Assembly: GCF_000244755.1 (NCBI RefSeq)
Contig: NZ_AHOO02000007.1
Coordinates: forward strand, 1 to 64,000
Origin: Leptospira licerasiae serovar Varillal str. VAR 010
GTDB lineage: Bacteria > Spirochaetota > Leptospiria > Leptospirales > Leptospiraceae
Reading direction: 5' to 3'
Length of the DNA stretch: 64,000 bases
This document shows, in pieces, positions 10,101 to 18,745 of the stretch; the stretch's first letter is position 1, and every line of letters starts with the position of its first letter. The translations under genes and the position numbers were made by a program. The notes below the pieces were generated by a model. That model had not been told where the DNA came from. It did no database searches and saw only the letters and a program-made list of their open reading frames with translations.

Positions 10101-10393
10101 TCGGAAAAGATGACGTTAATTCGTGACTCCCCTTCCTCCGAAGTGGAGTAAATAGATTCCAAACCTCCAACTCCGACAATCTGTTCTTCCATCGGTTTAG
10201 TTAGAATTTCTTCAATTCTAGATGGAGCGACACCCGGATATTTTGTGACTATACTTAAAGCCGGAGAATCCGTCGGAGGCATTAAGGAAACAGGAAGAAG
10301 TTTTACAGAAAGTAATCCCCAAAAAAAGAATCCGCCGAATAACATGAACGTCGTTATTCTTCTTTTAAGAAAGAAAGATAAAATAGAGTTCAC
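7166..10393 (-). CDS. RND-family efflux permease (second of a tandem pair)
   Basis: A 1075-aa inner-membrane transporter with the RND layout: TM1 (TTFMLFGGFFFWGLLSVKLL), a periplasmic loop (TKYPGVAPSRIEEILTKPMEEQI), the TM2-6 block, a second large loop and the TM8-12 block. TM4 carries GLLIDNSIVVLDRIF, so one of the two proton-relay Asp residues of AcrB (D407) is kept and the second is Asn. In TM10 the AcrB Lys940 position reads N in AINNSIMLVDQ, as in many non-AcrB RND proteins. It starts 3 bp after the other permease and may form a mixed trimer or act in tandem with it. Substrate unknown. Confidence 0.9.
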   Translation of the reverse strand: MNSILSFFLKRRITTFMLFGGFFFWGLLSVKLLPVSLMPPTDSPALSIVTKYPGVAPSRIEEILTKPMEEQIVGVGGLESIYSTSEEGESRINVIFSDVKDITLKSVELKSKIDLIRHTFPREVQEPTVIRYDPSDRPIFIVKLESSAYSLKELREIAENKIKKRLERVDGVSEVRVGGGRYREILVEVNRNYLNFLGISLSEVMESIRTSNVDLPAGRIGEGNGWINVRVIGKFSALRTMEEIIIRSPSQNKWVKLKELGSVYDGHRDREDISRENGNENVTIYVQKAGDANTISVCEGLREELSQVTFPEVKKEITYDQSEYIQVSIDRVAGSALTGGIMAVIVIFLFLKNIRATLIVGASIPLSIIITFAFMFIWKIGLNVMTLAGLALGAGLLIDNSIVVLDRIFRIRQSIVSGEKPNKKVDLSGIADESVLSLYKELAASTLTNIAVFLPFFFGSRELKQLYGGMALTVSFSILISLVVSLFFLPQLAKLFLNKPEHFENTGLIEIRDKINSILKTVGINLNFNIRQSSNSKIMRTFERFRKYFRLDYVRKKYLRLLTWFFRRPKWTYVILISLCAVGIGITPFLKQEYIDPVDAGEIRASVELETGTHLDATSQQVKRIEELLKTIPEVEKINSKIEKWHADLYIKLKPLDKRSKTSEELISEFKELTSPLQDVFVYYVENSSMDSSRELDLEFIGDDTEALKKIAKNAASTIKQIPGIQETVLRFRDGKQEFLLNIHQDKMALTGLTSEEVGNYIRTAIQGSIPTKFIEDSKEVDIRVRFREEDRLNIEQIPNYRIPGDKTSISIAELSIQKEKEGETKIYRKNKRRMVTITAKLGSLDLGTAVEKIKASLSSLELPNNYYFEFGGSFKKLQKNRIEMLFMIFLAVFLIFCILASLFEDLLLPWLLMISVPLGIFADLIILFCFRMSLNISVYIGFILLAGIAINNSIMLVDQALHHFRNSLAKNKNFSLLRASVQSASERLRPILMTTFTTTTALIPTMLDFGEGSQLWRPLAITVFWGLSISTFLTLLIVPVMFFHFQGRTINRGGGFSFFSFLRRKKQFRTIPIH

Positions 10394-10396
10394 TTA

Positions 10397-13300
10397 TTAC
10401 TTTCTTCCCTTTAGAAATCGATTAAAGTACCATCTATAAGCCACGGGGACAAAAAGAAGAGTAAGGGCGGTAGATACTAAAAGACCACCCATAACGGAAG
10501 CTGCCATTGGACCTTGAGGAGAACGAGGCCCAAAAGTAATTAGGAGCGGAAACAATCCGAAGATCGTTGTAGCCGTAGTACTTAAAATAGGGTTTAAGCG
10601 TCTTCTTCCACCTGCTATTACAAGCTCATCGATACTTTTATAGTCTTTTTCATGCAATTGGTAATATTCGATTAGTATAATTGCGTTATTTACTACAACA
10701 CCTGCGAGCAGTATTATTCCCATCAAGGAAATGATATTAAGAGTATTTCCAGTTAAAATGAGACCAATCCCTACCCCTGCCCCGGAAACAAAGATTGAGA
10801 ATAAAATAATAAATGGAAGACCGAGGTTTTCCATATTCGAAGCAAGAACCATGTAAACTAGAAGAATTGAAAGTAATACTGCGAAGGTTAAAGATTGAAT
10901 CGATTTTTCCATGATCTTTTGTGTTTCACCTGGAAGAATGGATATGTCTTTCTTTTTGGAGTATTTATCAATTATTGGTTCTGCAATTTTTAAAGCTTCG
11001 GAGTAAGTTATTGAGACAAGCGGAGCTCTGACAAGCCCTACTCTTTTACCATCGTATCTTAAAATTTTTCTGTTCGAATTCCCTGAAACAATCGTTGCAA
11101 AGTCTTGTAACCGAATTAGTGCTCCCGAAGAAATTTTGAAAAGTGTATTGCTTAATGAATCCGTTCCTGTCCGATCATTAAGCCGGTGACGAATTAGTAC
11201 TGGTATCTCTTCATCGTTCCGTTTAAATCGAGTGGCAGCCTCCCCTTTTATTACAGACCTTAAGGTCTTAGCCACCGCCTCAACAGATAACCCAAAGGTA
11301 GCCATTTTATCTCGATCGATTAAAACTCGAATTTCCGGGGTGTCTTCACCAAAGGATGTGGTAACCTCTCCGAACTTTCCAGTCTTTTGTATTTCTGATT
11401 GGATTTCCTTACAGATCTCACGGACTAAGAATAGATCCTGACCAGAGACTTCTAATACCAAGCCTTCATTTGTTTCAGGAAGAAGATCGGAAAGTAAGTC
11501 CTTAGCTGGTATGAAAATAAGCTGGGCTCCTGTTCTTAGTTCGATCTCCTTAATTTGATCTTTGGTAGACTCAAAGAGATCTTCTGCGCTGTCATATCGA
11601 ACCAATTGTAAAAAAAGTTCGGATCTATTTAATCCGAAGTCTCCTTTCGGGTTAATTACAAGATCTCTTTCTTCGTACCCTACTTTCAAAAAGGCATTTT
11701 CCACGAAGCCGGAGTTTACTAAATCATTTAGAATTTCTTTGGATACTTCTTCGGTCTTTTGCAAAGAAGATCCAGGAGGTAAAACTACCTTCGCGTTTAA
11801 ATCCGCTTTTTGAACCTGGGGCATTAATTCCGTTGGAAGGAATTTGAAAAATACAATAGTTGCGAATATTAATCCTAAGATCGAAAGTAAGATCAACTTC
11901 GGTTTTTTTAATATTGTCTCTATTCCGAATACATATAGCGTTTCTAATACATTTAAAATTCTTTCTCTAAAAGCCCAGAATGGACGAAAGATTGCAAATC
12001 CTTCGGAGCTGGAAGAAAACATCGGCAACGTAGTAAGTACCGGAATAAAAGTGACGGAGACAAAAAAGGACGAAATAAGAGAGTAAGTAATAGAGAGTGC
12101 AAATTCTCTAAAGATTGAAGCCGCTATCCCTTCTAAAAATAATATAGGTGAGAAAACAACGATACTTGTTAGGGTAGATGCAAATAAGGAGCCAAAAACA
12201 TCCTTCGTACCTTCCAAAGCACTCTCAAAGGCAGTTCTTTTAGTCTTTCTAAAGGCATAAATAGACTCTAACACTACAATAGAAGAGTCCACCATCATAC
12301 CGACCCCGACGGACAATCCACCGAGAGACATCGTATTTAATGTCATCTTTTGAAAATAAAAGAAAACAATCGTAACTAATATCGATATAGGTATCGAAAG
12401 AGTAACAATTGCCGATTCTCGGAATGTTCCAAGAAAGAAGGACAAAACAAAAAAACAAATTACGATCGCTTGAATTCCTGCTAGTGCTACTCCTGAAATG
12501 GACTCTCGAATAAATTTACTTTGATCTGCGACTACAATTAGTTTTACTTTGTTTCCGAATTCTTTATTTAAAGAATCGATTAGTTCTCTTGCTTCATCCG
12601 CAATAATTACGCTATTTTTTCCTGCCTCTTTCTTTAGAATGATCGCAACACACTCATCAGTATTAAAATAGCTAACACTGGTTCTTTCTTTATAAGAATC
12701 TAAGACCTCAGCGATATTTCGTAAATAGACTGGAGCGCCTTTTTCGGATAAGTTAACGACAAGTTCGGAAATCGCCTCCACGTTTTCATAGGCACCCATA
12801 GTCCGAACAAGGATTTCACGATCATCTCTCTTTATATTTCCCGCGGGAAAATTGAAATTGTTCGAAGCAACTCCTCGAACGATTTCTTGTGGACTCAAAC
12901 CATAAGCATCAAGTTTTCCACGATCTATATTTACGAGAATTTGCTTTTCGTATCCCCCAGTGATAGATACTGCAGCAATTCCATCTACCCGCTCGAAATA
13001 AGGTGAAAGGTTTTTCTTTATAAAACTTCTTAGTTCCTTTGGATCTAATCCAGTTGAGACAGCGGCAACTTGGAGTAAAGGAGCGTCATTCGGATCAAAT
13101 TTGAGTACAATAGACTTCTTAGCATCGATGGGAAGGCTCCCCTTCACAAGATCCACTTTCTCTCGGGTCTGGATAGAAGCCGTGTCCATATTTGTACCCC
13201 AGCGAAATCTTATTTTCACTAAGGATACACCTTCTAAGGATTCAGAGGTGATACGATCCACTCCGTTAACCGAAGAGACTATTTCCTCGATAGGTTTTGT

Positions 13301-13483
13301 TACCAGGGTTTCGATTTCGGAAGGAGAAACATTCTCATATACCGTAACCACAGTCAAGGTTGGATAAGAAATGTCCGGTAATAGATCGATTTTAAGATCT
13401 TTTAAACTTACAAATCCAACTAAAAGGATTAAAAGTAAAACAACGAGTGTGGTAATTCGATTCTTTAAAAAATAAAGGGTCAT
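10397..13483 (-). CDS. RND-family efflux permease (first of a tandem pair)
   Basis: A 1028-aa transporter with TM1 (RITTLVVLLLILLVGFVSLK), a porter-domain start (TVYENVSPSEIETLVTKPIEEIVSSVNGV), TM4 GMMVDSSIVVLESIY and TM10 AGVVVNNAIILIEYY. As in its neighbour, the second relay Asp is replaced (Ser) and the Lys940 equivalent is Asn, so proton coupling probably differs in detail from AcrB. It ends 3 bp before the next permease and begins 10 bp after an Ig-like lipoprotein gene, so it is part of the long leftward unit. The two permeases are clearly diverged, as in MdtBC-like heteromeric systems; pairing is inference. Confidence 0.9.
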   Translation of the reverse strand: MTLYFLKNRITTLVVLLLILLVGFVSLKDLKIDLLPDISYPTLTVVTVYENVSPSEIETLVTKPIEEIVSSVNGVDRITSESLEGVSLVKIRFRWGTNMDTASIQTREKVDLVKGSLPIDAKKSIVLKFDPNDAPLLQVAAVSTGLDPKELRSFIKKNLSPYFERVDGIAAVSITGGYEKQILVNIDRGKLDAYGLSPQEIVRGVASNNFNFPAGNIKRDDREILVRTMGAYENVEAISELVVNLSEKGAPVYLRNIAEVLDSYKERTSVSYFNTDECVAIILKKEAGKNSVIIADEARELIDSLNKEFGNKVKLIVVADQSKFIRESISGVALAGIQAIVICFFVLSFFLGTFRESAIVTLSIPISILVTIVFFYFQKMTLNTMSLGGLSVGVGMMVDSSIVVLESIYAFRKTKRTAFESALEGTKDVFGSLFASTLTSIVVFSPILFLEGIAASIFREFALSITYSLISSFFVSVTFIPVLTTLPMFSSSSEGFAIFRPFWAFRERILNVLETLYVFGIETILKKPKLILLSILGLIFATIVFFKFLPTELMPQVQKADLNAKVVLPPGSSLQKTEEVSKEILNDLVNSGFVENAFLKVGYEERDLVINPKGDFGLNRSELFLQLVRYDSAEDLFESTKDQIKEIELRTGAQLIFIPAKDLLSDLLPETNEGLVLEVSGQDLFLVREICKEIQSEIQKTGKFGEVTTSFGEDTPEIRVLIDRDKMATFGLSVEAVAKTLRSVIKGEAATRFKRNDEEIPVLIRHRLNDRTGTDSLSNTLFKISSGALIRLQDFATIVSGNSNRKILRYDGKRVGLVRAPLVSITYSEALKIAEPIIDKYSKKKDISILPGETQKIMEKSIQSLTFAVLLSILLVYMVLASNMENLGLPFIILFSIFVSGAGVGIGLILTGNTLNIISLMGIILLAGVVVNNAIILIEYYQLHEKDYKSIDELVIAGGRRRLNPILSTTATTIFGLFPLLITFGPRSPQGPMAASVMGGLLVSTALTLLFVPVAYRWYFNRFLKGRK

Positions 13484-13493
13484 TTATTAAAAA

Positions 13494-15098
13494 TCAAAAT
13501 CTAACCCGGACTGTATAATCCTGGTCCATAAGATTTCCAAAATTATCAGTTATTCCGGAAGACCCACCTTTTACTCGGATTAGATAAGTGCTTCCTATAT
13601 CCAGACAAGCGGCCGTTGTGTTAAACACGAGAACACTGGCGGGTGTATAAGTAACGGGCGTTGCATCTGTGATATTACTTATATATTCCAAACAACCAAC
13701 AGAGGTTGGCCCAAATTCCTTTTCGACAGATACTTTAAGTGAACTCAAGAATATAACAGAACCAGTTGTCAAAGTGAACGGAGAAGCCGGACAATTTCCC
13801 GTACCATCGTCATAGCAAAAATGAAGGTAAAGTTGCTGGGTACATTCTATCGCGGAACAAGTGCCAGTTGTCAACTGAGGAGCGCTAGTATTAATTTGGT
13901 TCGTAAAAAGTGAGTTTGCAAATCCAGAATCCGAAAAGATCGCTCGCATTCTGATTTTCTGAGAAAATGACCCGTTTATCTTAAAAAAGTAACTATAGTT
14001 TTTATCTAGCTTATTGTTTTGCAGATCCACTATTGAAGTTGTAATTTTGAAATTATAAACCTGATAAACATCCAATGGGTCGTCAAAAGTAATCGAATAA
14101 GAACTTCCAGGACCGTTTAATTGAGTAACACGATAACTTTGAGATGGAGAAATGGAAATTGCTTCTAGTAATGAAGAAGGTCGAACAGGCTCCGAAAAAT
14201 CTAAAATTATAGAATCTGTCTTATTCATGCCAGATATCACGTTAAATTCATTGGCTACATGGTTCGTTGGAAGGCTTGAAAACTGGATAGAAGATAATGT
14301 GGGAGGTGTAAAATCATTCCCAACAGTGAAACTAATACTTTTGGATTGAGCCATTTGGTTTCCAGAAGCATCCTTTACACTCGCAGGAATAGTTACAGTA
14401 TATCCAGTTCCATAAGCCAGATCGGCGGAAGGATGAAACTCAAATCGTGTATTATTATTTGTGATTACAGTAGCCGGTAATTGTAATCCCATATCTGGAC
14501 TTGTGCTAATTCCGCTTAGAACGGAAGTCACATTCATTGGCTTATCAAAAATAACTGTAAAGAAGGTATTAGGGGCAACTGCAGTTGCGTTGTCCGCTGG
14601 GATTGTTTGACTTATTTTAGGCTGTGTAAGATCCGAATTATAACTAAAATTGATCCTCACATCATCCAGTAAGTTTACACCCGCTGTACTTTCAGCTCTG
14701 GATTTTGAAAGCACGTATGTGTACAATCCCGGTGAAGACAACGGTTTTGCTGGCTTAAACACCATAGTATTATCTACCCATTCGAAAGAACCGTCTATTG
14801 TCTGACCGTTATTCGTAAGAGTGAAAGAACTCTCAGTATAGTCCTTATTCATCGCCTTCGAAAACGTAACTATAACGTGGCTTCCAGGATCGACTCCAGT
14901 TGATCCTTGCACTGGAGAAGTGAATTCGACTGTAGGTGGGTTCATATCACCTAAAACATCTACTGAAGGTAAAAAGGAAAAAGGTCCATCCGCATTATCT
15001 AAGAACTGTGAGCAATTAAATATAAGCAAAACTGCAAGAATGGAAATTGCTTTTTGAAAAGATTGCATTGGCATTATAAATTTAGCTTTAGTTTCCAT
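13494..15098 (-). CDS. Ig-like (Big_5 type) domain lipoprotein
   Basis: A 534-aa protein with a signal sequence and lipobox (LLIFNC, Cys29). Repeated Big_5/SbsA-type Ig-like modules follow, each with the signature PxVxxxxP..GxxxVxPxxxxxVxFSKxMN (PPTVEFTSPVQGSTGVDPG...VTFSKAMN; PKISQTIPADNATAVAPN...VIFDKPMN) and a LxxGxxYTVTIPAsVKDxxGN ending. The C-terminal part has paired Cys residues (CSAIECTQ, CYDDGTGNC). A surface-exposed, adhesive or scaffold role is typical of the fold. Its start overlaps the upstream paralogous gene by 11 bp, so the two are translationally coupled. Confidence 0.8.
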   Translation of the reverse strand: METKAKFIMPMQSFQKAISILAVLLIFNCSQFLDNADGPFSFLPSVDVLGDMNPPTVEFTSPVQGSTGVDPGSHVIVTFSKAMNKDYTESSFTLTNNGQTIDGSFEWVDNTMVFKPAKPLSSPGLYTYVLSKSRAESTAGVNLLDDVRINFSYNSDLTQPKISQTIPADNATAVAPNTFFTVIFDKPMNVTSVLSGISTSPDMGLQLPATVITNNNTRFEFHPSADLAYGTGYTVTIPASVKDASGNQMAQSKSISFTVGNDFTPPTLSSIQFSSLPTNHVANEFNVISGMNKTDSIILDFSEPVRPSSLLEAISISPSQSYRVTQLNGPGSSYSITFDDPLDVYQVYNFKITTSIVDLQNNKLDKNYSYFFKINGSFSQKIRMRAIFSDSGFANSLFTNQINTSAPQLTTGTCSAIECTQQLYLHFCYDDGTGNCPASPFTLTTGSVIFLSSLKVSVEKEFGPTSVGCLEYISNITDATPVTYTPASVLVFNTTAACLDIGSTYLIRVKGGSSGITDNFGNLMDQDYTVRVRF

Positions 15099-16683
15099 AA
15101 AATAAAAATTCCAAATTCTGATTTAAGAAATTTCCGTATGTATCTTGGATACCGCCGGTACCACCTTTTAAAGAGAACTTATATCTTAGTCCACTGCCTG
15201 GGTTTCCTGTGAGTAGAATTCGAAGAACTTGCGGGTTAGCTGTCGGGATATAATTAATTTGATAAATATTTAAAGCCGGAGAGGCTGGGCCGCCAAACAT
15301 GTAATCTACAGACACATTTGCATTTGAGAAAACGTCCCCGTCTCCCGAAGTTTTCAATGCAACGCCACCCGCTGTATTTAGCCTTACTTCAAATTGATAC
15401 ACTGCAGTGCAGGCGATCTGCGGATTGATCACATTTTCAATCGATTGGCTTGGAAAGGTGGGGCCTGTGATCGTCAGGTCTGAGATTAGAGTCACACAAT
15501 CCGCAATGGCATACGATCGTCCATTTACGCTACTAAATGCAATGGGAACGCTTGTGAATGGATCATCTACGACGAAATCAATCACATAGCCATTTTGTAA
15601 AAGTTGCCCTTGTGATGACTTCGCTGTTGAATCAATTTTCAACCGATACGTTTTTCCTTGAGTTAGCGGATCGTTCGGAGTAAATCGCAACAAGGACGGA
15701 CCAATCCAACTATAAACGCCAGAAATAGAAGGTTCGAAAGCGATCGCATCCAGAACACTTTGTCGATCCATTGTTTCTGTGAATTGGAACGTAAAATTAT
15801 CGAACTTCGAAACCCCATGATATGGAGCGTTCACTGCTGGAAGAGGACTTGGTGCAGGAGAAGTCCATGAAGTTCCAAGAGTCACGTCTGGTGCTACATC
15901 AGGTCTTGTAAAAGTAGATCCAGTGCTAAAGACAACTAAATACTCGGATGCGAGTGCTATGCCGGCACTGCTTTTAGCCGTAGTTCCTATCTTTAAAGTG
16001 TAAGTGGTCCCTATTTCTAAATCTGACTTCAATTGCAGTGTCATTTGAGTCCGATTAGCATTCCAGACAGGAATATAAAGGGCTGCTCCACCACTTAAGG
16101 AAACAGCCGAATTAGTGGTCGCCTCGTCCATTGGCTCGGAGAAGGTTACTATTAAATTTCCATTTACAGGCCAACCAGTAACTACGCTCCCGTTAGGCTG
16201 AGGACTTGAGGAGAGAATCGTAGGTACATGCCCTCCCCCTTCGGTATAAAAATGAAAAATGAAATTTTTCGGTAGGAAGTTGCCATCCGAGTCCTTTACA
16301 CCAGATCGATTTAGAGTGACCTCGTATCTCTTGCCCTCTGTAAGACCACTCGGAAAATCAAGAATCAACCTGGAATCAAAAACCCAAGACGGAGTAAAGG
16401 TTGTATTTCCGCCATTTGCCGTAACGGAGACGCCACCTGCCGTGATGATTGTGTTCATTGATTTACTAAAATCGATGACGATTCTTGAATCAGAGGAGAT
16501 TTCCAATGCTCCATTTGAAGGGCTAGTTAATAAGACCGCAGGGTACTGGAAAGAATCCGTCCATTGCAAGCCAAGTTTTGAAAGCATTTCAGTCTCATTC
16601 AAACCGCCTTTGCAAGTCATAAAGAGGAGAAAACAAAACATCAAGCTTACTAGTTTATTTATTTTATTAATTAAATTTCGCAT
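15088..16683 (-). CDS. Ig-like (Big_5 type) domain lipoprotein, paralogue of the next gene
   Basis: A 531-aa protein with a lipoprotein signal (MFCFLLFMTC, Cys24) and at least three Big_5-like modules (PAVLLTSPSNGALEISSD...IDFSKSMN; PTILSSSPQPNGSVVTG...VTFSEPMDEATT; then FQFTETMDRQSVLDA). The C-terminus (GLRYKFSLKGGTGGIQDTYGNFLNQ) matches the end of the downstream protein (STYLIRVKGGSSGITDNFGNLMDQ), so the pair arose by duplication. Both sit in front of the RND permeases and probably belong to the same envelope complex or regulon. Partner and ligand are unknown. Confidence 0.8.
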   Translation of the reverse strand: MRNLINKINKLVSLMFCFLLFMTCKGGLNETEMLSKLGLQWTDSFQYPAVLLTSPSNGALEISSDSRIVIDFSKSMNTIITAGGVSVTANGGNTTFTPSWVFDSRLILDFPSGLTEGKRYEVTLNRSGVKDSDGNFLPKNFIFHFYTEGGGHVPTILSSSPQPNGSVVTGWPVNGNLIVTFSEPMDEATTNSAVSLSGGAALYIPVWNANRTQMTLQLKSDLEIGTTYTLKIGTTAKSSAGIALASEYLVVFSTGSTFTRPDVAPDVTLGTSWTSPAPSPLPAVNAPYHGVSKFDNFTFQFTETMDRQSVLDAIAFEPSISGVYSWIGPSLLRFTPNDPLTQGKTYRLKIDSTAKSSQGQLLQNGYVIDFVVDDPFTSVPIAFSSVNGRSYAIADCVTLISDLTITGPTFPSQSIENVINPQIACTAVYQFEVRLNTAGGVALKTSGDGDVFSNANVSVDYMFGGPASPALNIYQINYIPTANPQVLRILLTGNPGSGLRYKFSLKGGTGGIQDTYGNFLNQNLEFLFYGN

Positions 16684-16709
16684 AGTCCACTCGCCCTCTT
16701 CCCTTCCGC

Positions 16710-17381
16710 CTATTTAGAATTTTTCTTTTTCCCTTTCTTTTGATTAACCTCGGCTTCGTAACCTTCTTCCGAAGAGGATACAACTCGGTCAGACGCAGAA
16801 GTGGCGCGTAAATGTTCTTGTGCGCGTTCATCCATGCCCGATTTTTTATAAAGAACGGCCAAATCTTTATGAACTCTGCTAAGCTGGCCCCCAAGTTTTA
16901 GAGCATTATTATACTCTAATAGCGCACTAACAACATCGCTCTCATATTCAAATAGCTTTGCTAGATGATAATGCGCGTCAGGGTTAGAATCGTCCAATTG
17001 GATCGCTTTAAATAAATGTTCCTTTGCTTCTTTTACTTTCTCAGGGGTGGCATTTTCATACATTAATATCCGAGCAATCCAGACATGTGCAGATGAATTC
17101 CCAGGGTAATCTTTGAGAAAGTTCTCAAAAATCTTCTTTGACTCTTCGAATTTCTGAGTGTAATAATAAGATTTACCAAGCATAAGCCGGGCCGAAATAT
17201 TCTTTTTATCAGAATCTATCGCATTTTCAAAATTCTCAGTAGCTACTTTTAGATTTCTTTCCGCGTAAGCCTTCAAGCCAGCGTTATAGAATTTTTGCGC
17301 CTCTTCCTCGGACGAACACGATATTACAACAACCGATAAAGAAACTAATAGAACCAAATGAATACGATTAAATAGTATCAT
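16710..17381 (-). CDS. TPR-repeat lipoprotein
   Basis: A 223-aa protein with a lipobox (VVISC, Cys22) followed by about four TPR units (YNAGLKAYAERNLKVATENFENAI; ARLMLGKSYYYTQKFEESKKIFENFL; AHVWIARIL...KEHLFKAI; AHYHLAKLFEYESDVVSALLEYNNAL) and a basic Lys-rich tail (KKGKKKNSK). TPRs are protein-protein scaffolds, so an assembly or docking role at the membrane is likely. The start overlaps the stop of the upstream gene by 4 bp, in the same leftward unit. Confidence 0.8.
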   Translation of the reverse strand: MILFNRIHLVLLVSLSVVVISCSSEEEAQKFYNAGLKAYAERNLKVATENFENAIDSDKKNISARLMLGKSYYYTQKFEESKKIFENFLKDYPGNSSAHVWIARILMYENATPEKVKEAKEHLFKAIQLDDSNPDAHYHLAKLFEYESDVVSALLEYNNALKLGGQLSRVHKDLAVLYKKSGMDERAQEHLRATSASDRVVSSSEEGYEAEVNQKKGKKKNSK

Positions 17382-18037
17382 TTTTCAGAACCGATCCTAT
17401 TGAATTCACCTTCGCGGACTTGAACTGAGTGTCTTTTTCTTAGAGCACCAAGTATGTCTTTCTTTGATTCGTTTTTCAAATCATAGAGCTTTTTCCATTT
17501 CGCAAAACGGGCGGTATTCGAAATTCTGAGTAAGGATTCCTTTTCCGACATCCCTTTGAATGAAGATGAGTGCTCTTTATAGAACGCTTCCAATTCCTTC
17601 TCGGGAATTTGAATATCCTGGTAGTTATTGTTTAAATCGAATACACCAGACTTTTTATCTAAGTAATAGGAAACTAAGCCTTTCCTAATATAGGGCCAAA
17701 GATAGGCAGCGACCTCGGGATTATTTAGATCTAAATCGGATATAGCTTCATCTATAATCACGGATTCTTCGATATATTGATCCAAATATCTCCGTAATTC
17801 TTGAGGTGCAGGAAAATCCTGTTTTGTTTCAAAATGGCTTCGTTCAAATAATAATTCAGATCTAAAGATATCTGCGGAAAAAGCAGTTCCGTCTAAGATA
17901 AATAAATTTGGTTTGCCTTCCCTATTCTTTAGCTTCTTCTCGACGAATTTCTCTACATCTAAGCCACTATTACAGCCTATAGAAGCAAAAAGGACGAGCG
18001 TTGCTTGCACTATTATGATTATTTGTTTTCTATTCAT
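17378..18037 (-). CDS. Putative lipoprotein with SurA-N-like helical region
   Basis: A 219-aa protein with signal peptide and lipobox (FASIGC, Cys22). The segment from about residue 45 (LDGTAFSADIFRSELLFER..., ELRRYLDQYIEESVIIDEAISDL) resembles the N-terminal helical chaperone domain of SurA/PrsA-type periplasmic foldases, and it continues with PEKELEAFYKEHSSSFKG, the usual approach to a parvulin domain. No parvulin PPIase domain follows, so if related it keeps only the chaperone half. A folding role for the adjacent secreted lipoproteins is inference. Confidence 0.6.
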   Translation of the reverse strand: MNRKQIIIIVQATLVLFASIGCNSGLDVEKFVEKKLKNREGKPNLFILDGTAFSADIFRSELLFERSHFETKQDFPAPQELRRYLDQYIEESVIIDEAISDLDLNNPEVAAYLWPYIRKGLVSYYLDKKSGVFDLNNNYQDIQIPEKELEAFYKEHSSSFKGMSEKESLLRISNTARFAKWKKLYDLKNESKKDILGALRKRHSVQVREGEFNRIGSEK

Positions 18038-18048
18038 TTTATATAATT

Positions 18049-18606
18049 TTACTTTTCTAGTTCCGATATTTTCAACTTAGCATCTTGTACCGGCCCAGAC
18101 ATTTCAGGCGAAGCGATTGCAATGAATTTTTTATAAGATAAAACTGCCTTCTTCTTGTCTCCAATTCGCGAGTATACAATTCCTAAGTTGTATAAAGCTT
18201 CCGGCCAATTAGAATTAAGCGAAACGGCTTTTTCATAATTTGAAATCGCCTTTTCATTTTCCCTTATTGCTTGATATGCAACGCCGAGATTATAGTAAGG
18301 TCTAGGAAGATTTGGCTCAACCTCTGTTGCTTTTATAAAATATTCAATCGCTTGTTCCAACTGGCCTGAGTTTAAATACGATACACCAATGTTATTCACA
18401 TATTCACCTGCCACGGGATCCGTTTTGGCAGCTTTCTCAAAACTTTCTCTTGCGCCCTTGAAATTCTTTTCCTGCAAAAGCTTTATGCCATTGTAATTTA
18501 ATTCTGATGCCTTTGCTCTATCTTCCATACTAGGTTGCGATTGACCAAAACAATCCACTCCAAAAAGAATAATTCCAACTAACGCTAATTTTAAATAGGA
18601 ACTCAA
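18049..18606 (-). CDS. TPR-repeat lipoprotein, first gene of the leftward unit
   Basis: A 185-aa protein with signal peptide ending at GVDCFG (Cys19) and three to four canonical TPRs (ELNYNGIKLLQEKNFKGARESFEKAA; EYVNNIGVSYLNSGQLEQAIEYFIKAT; PYYNLGVAYQAIRENEKAISNYEKAV; ALYNLGIVYSRIGDKKKAVLSYKKFI). It heads a seven-gene leftward series with gaps of -11 to +26 bp extending to the RND permease at 7166, so all are probably co-transcribed from the gap at 18607-18745. Confidence 0.82.
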   Translation of the reverse strand: MSSYLKLALVGIILFGVDCFGQSQPSMEDRAKASELNYNGIKLLQEKNFKGARESFEKAAKTDPVAGEYVNNIGVSYLNSGQLEQAIEYFIKATEVEPNLPRPYYNLGVAYQAIRENEKAISNYEKAVSLNSNWPEALYNLGIVYSRIGDKKKAVLSYKKFIAIASPEMSGPVQDAKLKISELEK

Positions 18607-18745
18607 TTATTTACTCCAATGTTTCATTAATTCAATTTCAGTTTTGAATTAGTAATTACAAATTTTTATATCAAGGAACATTCGTCCTATTTTATCGCAC
18701 CGGTTTATAATATTATCGATGTTTACATACAAGGGTTTGAACTTC

